Assembly (NCBI GenBank): GCA_964388245.1
Contig: CAYLZH010000001.1
Span: 1 to 64,000, forward strand
Length of the DNA stretch: 64,000 bases
Direction of reading: 5' to 3'
Origin: JAIOYV01 sp964388245
GTDB lineage: Bacteria; Bacteroidota; Bacteroidia; Bacteroidales; M50B96
Shown: in pieces, positions 1 to 9,034 of the stretch
Position numbering within the stretch: position 1 is the first letter of the stretch
How the letters are laid out: each line of letters opens with the position of its first letter
The notes under the pieces: generated by a model
Seen by the model: only the letters and a program-made list of their open reading frames with translations
Database searches by the model: none
Told to the model about the DNA's origin: nothing
Program-made: the position numbers and the translations under genes

Positions 1-38
1 TATTTGAAATTCAGAAATAGACAGATATGATTGGGGAT

Positions 39-72
39 AAAAAAAAAGGGAATAACTTTATAAGTTATTCCC
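39..72 (-). terminator. Rho-independent terminator of the secreted protease gene
   Basis: A perfect 11-bp inverted repeat (GGGAATAACTT at 48-58 with AAGTTATTCCC at 62-72, 3-nt loop) lies just past the stop codon at 101. On the minus strand it is followed by nine T residues (39-47). It closes the transcription unit of the minus-strand protease gene. Confidence 0.85.
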
Positions 73-100
73 ACTATATTTAGAATATTAGATTTTGAGA

Positions 101-2044
101 CTATTTTACAAGCGATAATTTTTTTGTAAACGTCCCTGAATCGCTTGAAATTTCAATGAAATACATTCCGGTTTTTAAATCCGATACATCCAACCTTATC
201 TTGTCGGATTGAGCATTGCTGCTATTAATAATCTCTTCGCCAATCATATTATACATCCTGATCGTTGATCCGGCATGGACCGATCCATCTAAATGAATAT
301 TAACGATATCGCGGGCAGGGTTTGGAAAAATCCTGATGGAAGAATTATCGATACTTGCAACACCATTTGTACCTACAGAAATATAAATGGTTTTTGAGTC
401 ACTCATTTCGCTGTTTGTTGCTGTAAGTGTTACCGGAAAAGTACCCGACGATTGATTAAATGTACGGGAAGGACTGGTAATTGATGAGGTTGAAGATTGA
501 GCAACGCCCTCGAACTCCCATAAAAAACTAGTAGGTAATGCAGGGTTACGCAATGTCAGGTTTGTAAATTTAACATGAGTGCCAAATGGAACACTTGTCG
601 ATTCGACATGAAAATCAGCAACAATTGGATAGCTTGAACAGTTTTGATCCATTCCGGCATAACTATCAGGACTGGTATTTGAAGGATCAAGCCAATCTTT
701 TAATCTATATTCTGGCGATGAACCGTTCAATGACCAGGAATAAGAAAATTTACCATAAATGTCCCATTCGTTCGGGCCTGTACCTGTTCCAGCGCCTCCT
801 GCTACACAAGCCGATAATCCTCCGGTGAGTGTGCCAACAACTAATCCGTTATTATTGAATATGGGTGATCCGGATGAGCCTCCTTCTGTAACACCAGCAC
901 CGTTTGCAGTTGAAGTCCATTTTACTGCCCAGTGCGTGTTACCCGAAGAATTTACCAGTGCATTAGTATAGGTTGAAATCTTTTTCACATCACCGGCAGG
1001 ATGGTGAATTCCGACACCACTTGTCGATGAGGCATTGATGGTTCTCCATCCATTAAAAAACACATCATATTCAATTGGAATATAGGAGTTAAATAGCACC
1101 AGATAGAAATCGGATCCTGACCAACCTCCCCGGGCTTTCTTAGTAGCACCGGTCATTGTATTTGAAGCAGGTTCTGGTTCGTTTGAATCGTTGCAGTTTT
1201 GGCGTTCGTAATTAAAATAGAATACCCAAACAAGTAAATCTTCAAAACTTGTTCCATCGGCACAATGATCGGCGGTTAAGAAATAAGGTAAACAATCCTG
1301 ATCGGTATTATTTACCAACGAACCTGAACACCAGCCAAAACCAGTTCCATGTTTTACTGATATCCTCGCTACTCCCCGTTGTTGATCGCGCCAGTTATTT
1401 CCTTCGGAGCAAACTGCATCGACCTCGCAATCCTGTGAGGTTTCATACGTACCTCCTCTCGAGAATCCGGGACCATAAACTGAACGATAGGCATATGCAA
1501 TTTCTGATATCTCAATAATAGGTTCCTGATAAACATCTGATGGCTGAAAATATTCTAAAATTACTGTCTCGCCATAAATTAACTCATTAGCAAATTTTCC
1601 ACTTGGATGATTATTGATATAGGTAAAGGCGCCAATTACCTGCTCCTTATTTCCTCCATATAAGTACAATTCACAGCCTTCAGGAATCCAGAAATCACTG
1701 TAGTAAACTCCAATTGCAAGAGCTTCTTCGGCATGGATTACAAGTCGCCAAATTCGATCGCCATTTGCAAGCTGAGTCCAGGTTCCGGCTGAGTTAATTG
1801 AAAACCCAGCTTTCTGCGATACACCATATCGGTATAGTTCACCATCAGCATCACGAATTTCGTCTTCAGCTTGTACTTCTTTAATATTTATCTTTGGAAA
1901 CTCTTTTACCTCAATTTTGTCATCGAGTTTTAATTCAAAACTCTTAGGTATACCACCAACACTTATTTGTCCATTTAATGGATTGCTAATGAACAAAAAT
2001 GCCGAGATTATCAATATACTCAGCAGACTCAAACTTCTTCTCAT
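101..2044 (-). CDS. Secreted trypsin-like serine endopeptidase with PKD domain and T9SS type A sorting domain
   Basis: Predicted extracellular serine protease of 647 residues. A signal peptide (MRRSLSLLSILIISAFLF...) is followed by a propeptide-like region and a chymotrypsin-fold domain resembling lysyl endopeptidases. The catalytic triad is visible as His260 (FLTADHCA), Asp312 (GSDFYLV) and Ser391 (GGSSGSP). Several Cys in the domain suggest disulfides. A PKD-like domain spans about 478-560. The last ~80 residues are a T9SS type A tail (FPNPARD..., ending KKLSLVK), so export through the outer membrane by T9SS is expected. The reading frame stays open upstream to 2158, but the ATG at 2044 is chosen because the signal peptide begins there and a -7-like element (2081-2088) lies just upstream. 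The family is clear; cleavage specificity is not. Confidence 0.88.
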   Translation of the reverse strand: MRRSLSLLSILIISAFLFISNPLNGQISVGGIPKSFELKLDDKIEVKEFPKINIKEVQAEDEIRDADGELYRYGVSQKAGFSINSAGTWTQLANGDRIWRLVIHAEEALAIGVYYSDFWIPEGCELYLYGGNKEQVIGAFTYINNHPSGKFANELIYGETVILEYFQPSDVYQEPIIEISEIAYAYRSVYGPGFSRGGTYETSQDCEVDAVCSEGNNWRDQQRGVARISVKHGTGFGWCSGSLVNNTDQDCLPYFLTADHCADGTSFEDLLVWVFYFNYERQNCNDSNEPEPASNTMTGATKKARGGWSGSDFYLVLFNSYIPIEYDVFFNGWRTINASSTSGVGIHHPAGDVKKISTYTNALVNSSGNTHWAVKWTSTANGAGVTEGGSSGSPIFNNNGLVVGTLTGGLSACVAGGAGTGTGPNEWDIYGKFSYSWSLNGSSPEYRLKDWLDPSNTSPDSYAGMDQNCSSYPIVADFHVESTSVPFGTHVKFTNLTLRNPALPTSFLWEFEGVAQSSTSSITSPSRTFNQSSGTFPVTLTATNSEMSDSKTIYISVGTNGVASIDNSSIRIFPNPARDIVNIHLDGSVHAGSTIRMYNMIGEEIINSSNAQSDKIRLDVSDLKTGMYFIEISSDSGTFTKKLSLVK

Positions 2045-2080
2045 ATTCAGTAATTTCAGATTTTGTACAAAATAAAACGC

Positions 2081-2088
2081 CAAAACTA
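2081..2088 (-). promoter_or_regulatory. Possible -7 promoter element of the protease gene
   Basis: CAAAACTA on the plus strand reads TAGTTTTG on the minus strand, matching the Bacteroidetes -7 consensus TAnnTTTG, 37 bp before the chosen ATG. No -33 TTTG is seen at the expected 19-21 nt distance; the nearest, at 2116-2119, is too far. Half a promoter at best. Confidence 0.35.
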
Positions 2089-2286
2089 TAATTAATAAAT
2101 GATAGTTTATACTGTCAAATATCATCAATAGATACACAGTAAACATATTGAAGTACAAATGGTTTCATCTGGCATGAATATCAGATGAAAATCTACCATA
2201 AATTGCTATATATTCTACTGATATCATGTTAGTTAAATAGATAAACCTGTTGATATTTAAAATTTTGTTATTTTTTTGCTAAAAAA

Positions 2287-2319
2287 CTTGTCAGTCTCAT
2301 GTATTTTGTTGTATATTTG
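2287..2319 (+). promoter_or_regulatory. Bacteroidetes-type promoter for a candidate small RNA
   Basis: TTG (2288-2290) and TATATTTG (2312-2319) are separated by 21 nt. They match the -33 TTTG core and fully match the -7 TAnnTTTG of Bacteroidetes primary sigma promoters. The promoter points to the plus strand, where no protein gene follows, and predicts a transcript start near 2326. Confidence 0.55.
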
Positions 2320-2325
2320 AATCAT

Positions 2326-2450
2326 CAAATTTGAAACGTTCTTTTTTATAGAATAAAAATATCACTTTAAGCCTTCATGGTTTAAATTGTGATGGGGAAA
2401 GGTTAATTGAAGGGCAAGGCTGTCGAATTTTCGGCAGCCTTTTCTTTTTT
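2326..2450 (+). ncRNA. Candidate ~125-nt small RNA with two hairpins
   Basis: An intergenic plus-strand unit lies between two minus-strand genes. It has a promoter at 2287-2319, then a strong hairpin at 2361-2393 (ATCAC/GTGAT plus TTTAAGCC/GGTTTAAA, TTCAT loop, one G-U pair, a TT bulge), then a Rho-independent terminator at 2416-2450. The only ATGs open frames of two and four codons, so it is not a peptide gene. I do not recognise an Rfam family. The boundaries are inferred from promoter and terminator. Confidence 0.5.
2416..2450 (+). terminator. Rho-independent terminator of the candidate small RNA
   Basis: GGCTGTCG (2418-2425) pairs with CGGCAGCC (2432-2439) through one G-U pair, extended by AA/TT, and is followed by a T-rich run (TTTTCTTTTTT) on the plus strand. 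The orientation is wrong for either neighbouring gene. Confidence 0.75.
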
Positions 2451-2486
2451 CCTATACCTGTAAGAATAAATCTAAACTAATTACAC

Positions 2487-2516
2487 AAAAAGGCCGGTTG
2501 AACCATTAACCGGCTT
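2487..2516 (-). terminator. Rho-independent terminator of the PorV/PorQ-family gene
   Basis: GCCGGTT (2493-2499) pairs with AACCGGC (2508-2514). Two more pairs extend the stem (one G-U), and on the minus strand it is followed by TTTTT. It sits just past the stop at 2539. Confidence 0.7.
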
Positions 2517-2538
2517 CAATATTTAAAGTGAGTTTTGT

Positions 2539-3597
2539 TTAATTCCAGAAGTATCGAAGGGAAAAAACGTTTGAGTATTCTGCAATTGATTGATCGCCGA
2601 CATCGGTAAATGCATAATCAAGTGCAAAAGATTTTAACTGTAGCCCAAATCCAATGGTAGGCTGAAACGACCATGCCTTTTCGTCAAATTCCATTACCTC
2701 CTGAAAATTGCCGACACCACATCTTACAAACATGAATTTCTTATATCCCAGTTCCATTCCCATATGAGGATCGATTGAAACCAGATTGCTGCTTACAACT
2801 GTATGTTTTTCACCGTCGAAAGTCAGGTCGGCATCGAGTTCAACATGCAAATCAAAATTTTTATTCAATGTGAAATTCCTTCCTGTGCCTAAAAGAAGCT
2901 TCGGTAATGTTGCTTCAATCGCACTGGATGATATGGTATTAAACGTTGAGTCGAGAACAGTGACTGCCAATTTATCATTATTAAAACTCCAGGCGTTAAA
3001 CGTACTTGTTGCATCGCGTAGCACAATTCCATAACTCCATTTGTTCTTATGGAACTGAGCCCCTATATCGAAACCAAATCCCCATGCCTTGGCAAATTCT
3101 CCGACAATCCGGTGAATTATTTTCACATTTGCTCCATACTGCAAGTTTGGATTTTTAGCTTTTTGCGCATACGAAAATAGAATTCCATAATCAGCAACAG
3201 AAAACTTCTTGATCCTGTCGTAATCGAGATTTCCTTCGCTATCGAAAATTTCCAGGGTGTTTTTGATATCATCAACCCCAAACCGGAGTAGCGTCAGTCC
3301 CACAATTCTTTGGTCATCAATTCGATAACTGGCTCCGGCGTAATCATATTTTGCCATTCCTGCAAAATACTCGGTATGCATCAGGCTAAGTCCATAATTA
3401 TTACTGATACTGACCAATCCGGCCGGATTCCAGTATCCTGATGATACATCACAAACACTTGCTACAACCGAGTTGCCCATTGCCAATGCGGGTGCACCTA
3501 CACCGTTCGACATAAATTCGTTACTATAAATCCTTTGGGCCACAGTCGATTGCCATAGAAAGCATGCTAAAAATATTATTCCAATTTGCTTGTGCAT
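2539..3597 (-). CDS. PorV/PorQ family outer-membrane beta-barrel protein
   Basis: 352 residues with a signal peptide ending near ...STVAQ. The N-terminal region has the typical PorV/PorQ pattern: GVGAPALAMGNSVVAS, then SGYWNPAGL, then alternating hydrophobic strands to a C-terminal aromatic residue (FSLRYFWN). The family belongs to the FadL-like superfamily of outer-membrane proteins; PorV itself shuttles T9SS cargo to the attachment complex. T9SS cargo genes flank it (101-2044 and 4833-7895), consistent with, but not proof of, a secretion-linked role. It could be a paralogue of unknown function rather than PorV or PorQ. It has its own terminator at 2487-2516. Confidence 0.75.
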   Translation of the reverse strand: MHKQIGIIFLACFLWQSTVAQRIYSNEFMSNGVGAPALAMGNSVVASVCDVSSGYWNPAGLVSISNNYGLSLMHTEYFAGMAKYDYAGASYRIDDQRIVGLTLLRFGVDDIKNTLEIFDSEGNLDYDRIKKFSVADYGILFSYAQKAKNPNLQYGANVKIIHRIVGEFAKAWGFGFDIGAQFHKNKWSYGIVLRDATSTFNAWSFNNDKLAVTVLDSTFNTISSSAIEATLPKLLLGTGRNFTLNKNFDLHVELDADLTFDGEKHTVVSSNLVSIDPHMGMELGYKKFMFVRCGVGNFQEVMEFDEKAWSFQPTIGFGLQLKSFALDYAFTDVGDQSIAEYSNVFSLRYFWN

Positions 3598-3716
3598 ATT
3601 ATTCCTTATCAGAAAAACTAAGTTATTAACTAAATAAGAATATTTTTATTGTCGCATTGATAAACAATAAGAGAGGCCTGGTAAAATATAATCCGGGCAA
3701 AATCATCATCTTAAAA

Positions 3717-4712
3717 TCAGGAATAAGCATCGAGGCATTCTTCGAAAAAGATATCATGCTCGATGGGTACAACTCCTACTTTCTCGCAAACCAGACCACC
3801 AGCAATATTTGCGATAGCAGCAATATTATCAGGCTCTACACCAGAAGCAAGACAAAGACAAGCTACTGCAATAACAGTATCGCCGGCACCAGACACATCT
3901 GCGATATCGCGAATTTCGGCCGGCAGGGAATGATACTTCTTATTATCACTGATTAAAACACCTGCTTCAGAAAGTGTTACCATTACATATTTCAGGTTCA
4001 TATTTTTGTGCAATACTTTGGTCGCTTCAAATATTCCCTGTAAATCGAATTTGTTCAAATCAAGTTTTAAGCCTTCTACCAACTCTTTAAAATTTGGTTT
4101 AAACAAAGTAGCATTTTTGAAATGGTTAAAATTCCTTTTTTTCGGATCGACAAGTATCGGGATATCCATTGAATTAGCTCTGTCAATAACTTCTTCAATT
4201 ATAACCGGAGTAATATTTCCTTTATCGTAATCCTGAAAAATAATTGCATCAATTTTGTCATGATCCAGAATTTTGTTTATTACATCAATCAGTTGATGCT
4301 CGGCTTCTTCGGGCAAACGACCGGTTACTTCTTCATCAACCCTTAATAAATGCTGATTACTACTGATTACCCTGGTTTTGACAGTAGTAATTCGCTGTTC
4401 TGATTGAATAATGCCGGTACTGGTGAGTTTCTGGTTTTTCATCAATTCAAGAAACTCGGCTCCCATATTATCCTGTCCAATAACCGAACATAAGACAGGT
4501 TCTGCCCCAAGCGACATGAGATTAAGACCAACATTGGCAGCTCCACCCAACCTGTTTTCTTTGTGAGTAATGGCAACGATTGGGATGGGTGCTTCGGGCG
4601 AGATTCTGTCTACATTACCCCACATATAAGAATCGATCATAACATCGCCAATTACCATTACTTTCTTTTTATTGAAAGAATTAAATAGTTTTCTTACTGC
4701 GTTTTTATCCAC
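3717..4712 (-). CDS. rfaE1: D-glycero-beta-D-manno-heptose-7-phosphate kinase (RfaE1/HldA-like)
   Basis: PfkB/ribokinase-fold sugar kinase. It should phosphorylate heptose-7-phosphate at C1 in the ADP-heptose pathway for lipopolysaccharide core. Visible motifs are VIGDVMIDSYMWG near the N-terminus, the conserved segment RISPEAPIP, NRLGGAANV (substrate binding) and the PfkB signature DVSGAGDT with the catalytic Asp. Only the kinase domain is present, with no fused RfaE2 nucleotidyltransferase, as is usual in Bacteroidota. The start is uncertain. I use the GTG at 4712 because the distance to VIGDVMID then matches the family; a TTG at 4742 is an alternative, and the next ATG would remove the first beta strand. 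Gene neighbours with glycosyltransferases support surface-glycan synthesis. Confidence 0.82.
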   Translation of the reverse strand: MDKNAVRKLFNSFNKKKVMVIGDVMIDSYMWGNVDRISPEAPIPIVAITHKENRLGGAANVGLNLMSLGAEPVLCSVIGQDNMGAEFLELMKNQKLTSTGIIQSEQRITTVKTRVISSNQHLLRVDEEVTGRLPEEAEHQLIDVINKILDHDKIDAIIFQDYDKGNITPVIIEEVIDRANSMDIPILVDPKKRNFNHFKNATLFKPNFKELVEGLKLDLNKFDLQGIFEATKVLHKNMNLKYVMVTLSEAGVLISDNKKYHSLPAEIRDIADVSGAGDTVIAVACLCLASGVEPDNIAAIANIAGGLVCEKVGVVPIEHDIFFEECLDAYS

Positions 4713-4832
4713 TATTACTGATTTTGTTTTAATCCACGGCAAAGATAGTATATCAAATGATTATTCAATTCATTGCCGTTGTACCTTCTTACTACAATGG
4801 AAATTCCAATTCGAATTTGCACTAATCATAAA

Positions 4833-7800
4833 TTATCTGACTATAACAGAATGTTTTAAATGTATATTCGTAGTTTCAACCTGTATTATGTAAACTCCTT
4901 TTGCCCTGGTTGATAAATCAATTTGAATTGGAAAATTATGTTCTTCCACCACACACAGTTCAATTCCAAGGATATCATAAATCCGGATGTCGATTTTATC
5001 CTGGGTTTTAAATTCTGAATCGATAAAGAACAATCCGTTTGTAGGATTTGGATGAATCTTAATTAAATCCGCAGCATTTATCGAAACAGAATTAAGGTAT
5101 AACTGTACATTTATTTCGTCGTGGTTCGAACAACCATTCTGATCGGTAATACTTACAGTATAGGTACCTGCCTCTGAAACCTGAATTGATTGTGTCGTTT
5201 CGCCTGTCGACCATAAATATGTTTCCCAGTTTCCGGCATCTAATTCAACAGTATCGCCCTGATTAAAATATATGTCAGGACCAAGATCGACCTGGGGAAC
5301 CACAAAATGGAATAGATTTACCGAATCAACAATCGCATTTCCGCACATGTCAGTAACTGTAATAAAGTATAATCCTTCGGAAGAAACAGAGATATGATTA
5401 AAAATACTTCCGTTCGACCAAAAATAAGCTGCCACATCGAAGTTTGCCGACACCTGAAAATCCACAAATTCTCCGGGACATGAAAATTTGTCACTGCCTA
5501 AATCAAGTGCCGGAGTATTTGTTATCTGATAATAGCTTAATTGATCATTAAAACTATTAGAATCGTTCATGCAATAAATTTTTGCTGAAATGTTTTGAGA
5601 TCCCTGACCAGAACAATCAGCAGGCGTAGTGAAAGTATAATCTGTTACATTTCCCGGAGCTATTGGAATTAGACAAGTTTCCGGCGAAATAGTATCGCCA
5701 TTAAGCCAGTAGCTTAGTTGATATGAGCTTATTGTTTCGTATCCGAAATTTGCAACTTGTATTGTAATTATTTCTGATGATGAAAATCCACAACCGGTCC
5801 CCTGTGCAAATGATATGATTGCTGCATCGATAGAATTGCCTAAAAAATCTATCGCTCCTCCTTCAGTTAATACATTGGTATTATTTGCAATAAGACCGAA
5901 AAAACTTTCAGGTACAGATTGCCCGGGCCAGACCACCTGAGCCGAATCGATCTGGATGTTGTTACCCAAACCGAAATGAAGTGTAAAAGGCCGTTGCATT
6001 TTTTGCCCTCTTCCGGCATTTACCTCCTGTGTTAAAACCTGACCATCGACAAATAGCTTGACCTTTGCACCAATTGCAAATTTATTACTGCTGGTTGCCT
6101 GGACTTTTACAAAAATCGAATTGCCTGCTTCAATATCTTTATTTTCAAAAATTCTGATATGATTTCCATTGCCTGCTGCAAGATCAAGCCTGCCATCGCG
6201 ATTATAATCAAAGCATACTGCATCGTTTCCTGAAACTATATTCTGAATTCCATAATCGAAGGTCTTCAGACTAAAACTATGGTCGGCATTTTGAATATAA
6301 ACATCGACAAAACGACAGCCATAATAGGTTGAAATATAAAAATCGGCAAGGCCATCATTGTTGAAATCGCCCCAGCAAGCACCGGCATGCGTTTCCTCGA
6401 ATTGAATTCCCTGATCGCCGTCTGCGTCGGAACTACTACCGTGTGTATCAAAAAACGAGTAGCCGGGGGGGCCGTCGTTCCGGTAAATTGTGGTTCCCCT
6501 GTGATCATATGCCACTAAATAACTCGGATGTGCAAATTGTGGTAAAAGAAGATCGAAATCGCCATCATTATCATAATCGTACCAATCGGTTCCTGTACCG
6601 TGATTTGATCCTCCGTTTGGATTATGATCGATGCCTTTTAAAACACAAATATCGGTAAATGTACCGTCGCCATTGTTTTGATAGAACTCGTCCTGTTGAA
6701 GAAAATAATTCGTTACAAAAAGATCAGGATCACTGTCATTGTCAAAATCTACCCAGGAGCAGCCCCGGCTATTCCGGTTTTTTTCGTACACATAAAATGG
6801 CGGATTCCAAGCCGCATTCGGATAATTATAAACACCATTGTATTCAGGGTAGATGGTTTTTGTTGTATCAATAAAACCATTTGCCGTATCGTTAAAAAAA
6901 AGATAGTTTAATTCCGGTTCGGGGTAAGTGGCCCATAACTGACACACAAACAGATCGGGAAAGTTGTCGCTGTTGACGTCAGTAATACTGAATCCGTGAA
7001 TGGATTTAAAAACCGGTAAAGATGAAATGAAATTTTCGATAAAAATTCCGCTGCCATTGTTGATATAAACAAAGCTGCTGTCGTTTGAATCGAGAAAAAG
7101 AATATCCAGATCATTGTCATTATCCATGTCGAGAAATGTATTTGCTGCCGGGTTACCTCGCAAACCAACCTGTTGGGTTTTTTCAATAAACTGTCCTGCA
7201 CCGTTGTTACGGTATAAGCGACCACTTACCATGATGTCCACGTATCCATCTTCATCGTAATCGACCGTTGCAATCGACTTGTTACTTAACGATGAGTTAA
7301 TGCCTGAAGAATTTGTAACATCCTGAAACAAAATGCCTGATGTTAAGTCAGGATAGTCGATTATTGCATCAATCTTAAAGCTTTTTTTCGATCCAAGATA
7401 CCAACTACCATTGCCATAAATGAACTGATAATAATAATCGCCTCCTGATGATGAGGAACAGGACGATTCCGGGGGCTCTGATGTGGAAATAAGTCGTACA
7501 CCCGGTTCTATATCGGATATTGCTATAAAAAACTGGTTATTGTCCAGCCAAATAGGATCGGGTAGTTGAACATAAATTTGCTCGGTTCCAAATTGAGATT
7601 TTTGCAATGTGATCGGTAAAACCAAATCGTGTTGTAATTGAGGAAATGATGTACCACCCTCGTGTCCAAATACATGTAGTTTAACAGTTCCATCTGTGCT
7701 TAGCCCGCTTAGCGTTATCATAATTTCCTGAAGATATCCGGGTGCCGGTAGTTCAAAGCGGCCAACATATAAATCATACCCTGAAGGGGCATTGGAATTC

Positions 7801-7895
7801 GATGAGCCCGGGTTATAATGTCGCAGGGTATCAACAATAGAAAAACTCGATAAACACAGGCACGTTAGTAAAACAAGAATACTGATCTTTTTCAT
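4833..7895 (-). CDS. Large secreted FG-GAP/ASPIC-UnbV repeat protein with T9SS type A sorting domain
   Basis: 1020 residues with a signal peptide (MKKISILVLLTCLCLSSF). About seven FG-GAP/VCBS repeats form a calcium-binding beta-propeller, visible as acidic loops such as DYDEDGYVDI, DMDNDNDLDI, DFDNDSDPDL, DYDNDGDFDL and DYNRDGRLDL. An ASPIC/UnbV (CRTAC1-like) domain follows (IGAKVKLFVDG...GRGQKMQRP...FGLG). Next come a CARDB-like segment and two Ig/PKD-like repeats starting LDLGSDK and VDLGPDI. The C-terminus is a T9SS type A tail (KIHPNPTNG... to ...HSVIVR). Expected at the cell surface or secreted; binding partner unknown. No enzyme motif is seen. Confidence 0.85.
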   Translation of the reverse strand: MKKISILVLLTCLCLSSFSIVDTLRHYNPGSSNSNAPSGYDLYVGRFELPAPGYLQEIMITLSGLSTDGTVKLHVFGHEGGTSFPQLQHDLVLPITLQKSQFGTEQIYVQLPDPIWLDNNQFFIAISDIEPGVRLISTSEPPESSCSSSSGGDYYYQFIYGNGSWYLGSKKSFKIDAIIDYPDLTSGILFQDVTNSSGINSSLSNKSIATVDYDEDGYVDIMVSGRLYRNNGAGQFIEKTQQVGLRGNPAANTFLDMDNDNDLDILFLDSNDSSFVYINNGSGIFIENFISSLPVFKSIHGFSITDVNSDNFPDLFVCQLWATYPEPELNYLFFNDTANGFIDTTKTIYPEYNGVYNYPNAAWNPPFYVYEKNRNSRGCSWVDFDNDSDPDLFVTNYFLQQDEFYQNNGDGTFTDICVLKGIDHNPNGGSNHGTGTDWYDYDNDGDFDLLLPQFAHPSYLVAYDHRGTTIYRNDGPPGYSFFDTHGSSSDADGDQGIQFEETHAGACWGDFNNDGLADFYISTYYGCRFVDVYIQNADHSFSLKTFDYGIQNIVSGNDAVCFDYNRDGRLDLAAGNGNHIRIFENKDIEAGNSIFVKVQATSSNKFAIGAKVKLFVDGQVLTQEVNAGRGQKMQRPFTLHFGLGNNIQIDSAQVVWPGQSVPESFFGLIANNTNVLTEGGAIDFLGNSIDAAIISFAQGTGCGFSSSEIITIQVANFGYETISSYQLSYWLNGDTISPETCLIPIAPGNVTDYTFTTPADCSGQGSQNISAKIYCMNDSNSFNDQLSYYQITNTPALDLGSDKFSCPGEFVDFQVSANFDVAAYFWSNGSIFNHISVSSEGLYFITVTDMCGNAIVDSVNLFHFVVPQVDLGPDIYFNQGDTVELDAGNWETYLWSTGETTQSIQVSEAGTYTVSITDQNGCSNHDEINVQLYLNSVSINAADLIKIHPNPTNGLFFIDSEFKTQDKIDIRIYDILGIELCVVEEHNFPIQIDLSTRAKGVYIIQVETTNIHLKHSVIVR

Positions 7896-8035
7896 TGCAA
7901 TCCATGGCTTAATTCAAAATAACTACATGTAAAAGTACCAATTTTTACATTAACAGGGAGTAACCTAACCGGTATCAGACTTATTGATTCGCCTGATATG
8001 AAATGTTCAGCAATAACTGATTGAAAAAGTTAAAT

Positions 8036-9025
8036 TCAGCTTTTCGTACTGTTTCCCCTTTTCATTAAGCTTTTTATCGAATAAGCCGGCTTTTTATGCT
8101 GAACCATAAACATTCGATTGAGGTATTCGCCAATCACTCCAAGGCTAAACAAAATGATACTTGTTGAAAATAAAACAGTAACAATAATTGCAGTAAATCC
8201 GAGGGGTACATTAAATATAATTTTCCGGTATATAAAATATAATCCGATGAAAAATGTAATTAACGACAGAATAATACCACCATAGGTGATCATCCTTAAC
8301 GGAGCTTTTGTATAGTAAATACTTATATTGAAAAACAGCCTCAGTAGTTTACTAAAAGTATAGTTAGATTTCTGATATTTACGTGGTTCGTGCCGGACAG
8401 CAACAAAATCGATATGCTTTGTATACCATAACAGAACCTCATCGATATAAATAAAATTCTGACGATGGGTTAAAATTGATTCGGCCAGGTTGCGTGTAAA
8501 TAATTTAAATGAGGATCCTTTTCCCGGTGCCTGGTCATCAATCCTTTTCGATGAGTTTTTAAGTATTTCGCTGCCCTTATTTCGAATGTATGAATGTTGT
8601 TTTTTTATAAGGTCTCCATAAACCAGGTCGGCTTTACTTTTTTCATATTGGCTTATCAGTTTTTTAATTTCTTCAGGAGGTATCTGGAGGTCATCATCGA
8701 GGGTAATCACAAATTTGCCCTGGACATAATTTAAACCACAGAAAATTGCATTGTGCTGTCCGAAATTTTTAGCCAACTGAATGGCTGTTATCGTCTCAGG
8801 GTATTTATCTTTTAATTTAATTATTTCTTCCCAGCTATTATCGTATCCTGAGTCTTCAACAAAAATGATCTCGAAACTTTTTCCTGTCTCATCAAATGTT
8901 GCCTTTGTTCGCAGAAACAATTCATGTAGCGATTCTTCAGAATTATAAACAGGTACAATTACCGAATAGTCTACACTTACCGAGGGTCGCCTGCCGTTGT
9001 TATGGAAAAAAGATTCGCTATTCAT
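8036..9025 (-). CDS. GtrB/DPM1-like family 2 glycosyltransferase with two C-terminal membrane helices
   Basis: 329 residues. A GT-A domain begins SVIVPVYNSE and carries the metal-binding DDD at 110-112 (TLDDDLQIPPEE). Two transmembrane helices follow at about 243-268 and 275-305. This architecture is that of polyprenyl-phosphate glycosyltransferases (GtrB, ArnC, DPM1-like), which load one sugar onto undecaprenyl phosphate at the inner face of the membrane. It is the last gene of the minus-strand cassette and lies 9 bp after the SDR gene. A TMTC-like GT-C enzyme (12303-14123), the kind that uses such lipid-linked sugars, lies at the head of the same run. The sugar is not predictable. Confidence 0.83.
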   Translation of the reverse strand: MNSESFFHNNGRRPSVSVDYSVIVPVYNSEESLHELFLRTKATFDETGKSFEIIFVEDSGYDNSWEEIIKLKDKYPETITAIQLAKNFGQHNAIFCGLNYVQGKFVITLDDDLQIPPEEIKKLISQYEKSKADLVYGDLIKKQHSYIRNKGSEILKNSSKRIDDQAPGKGSSFKLFTRNLAESILTHRQNFIYIDEVLLWYTKHIDFVAVRHEPRKYQKSNYTFSKLLRLFFNISIYYTKAPLRMITYGGIILSLITFFIGLYFIYRKIIFNVPLGFTAIIVTVLFSTSIILFSLGVIGEYLNRMFMVQHKKPAYSIKSLMKRGNSTKS

Positions 9026-9034
9026 TATTCAAAA

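Noticed and set aside
3657..3956. 99-residue plus-strand frame at the end of the heptose kinase gene
   Set aside because: Mostly antisense to the PfkB signature region; no family resemblance.
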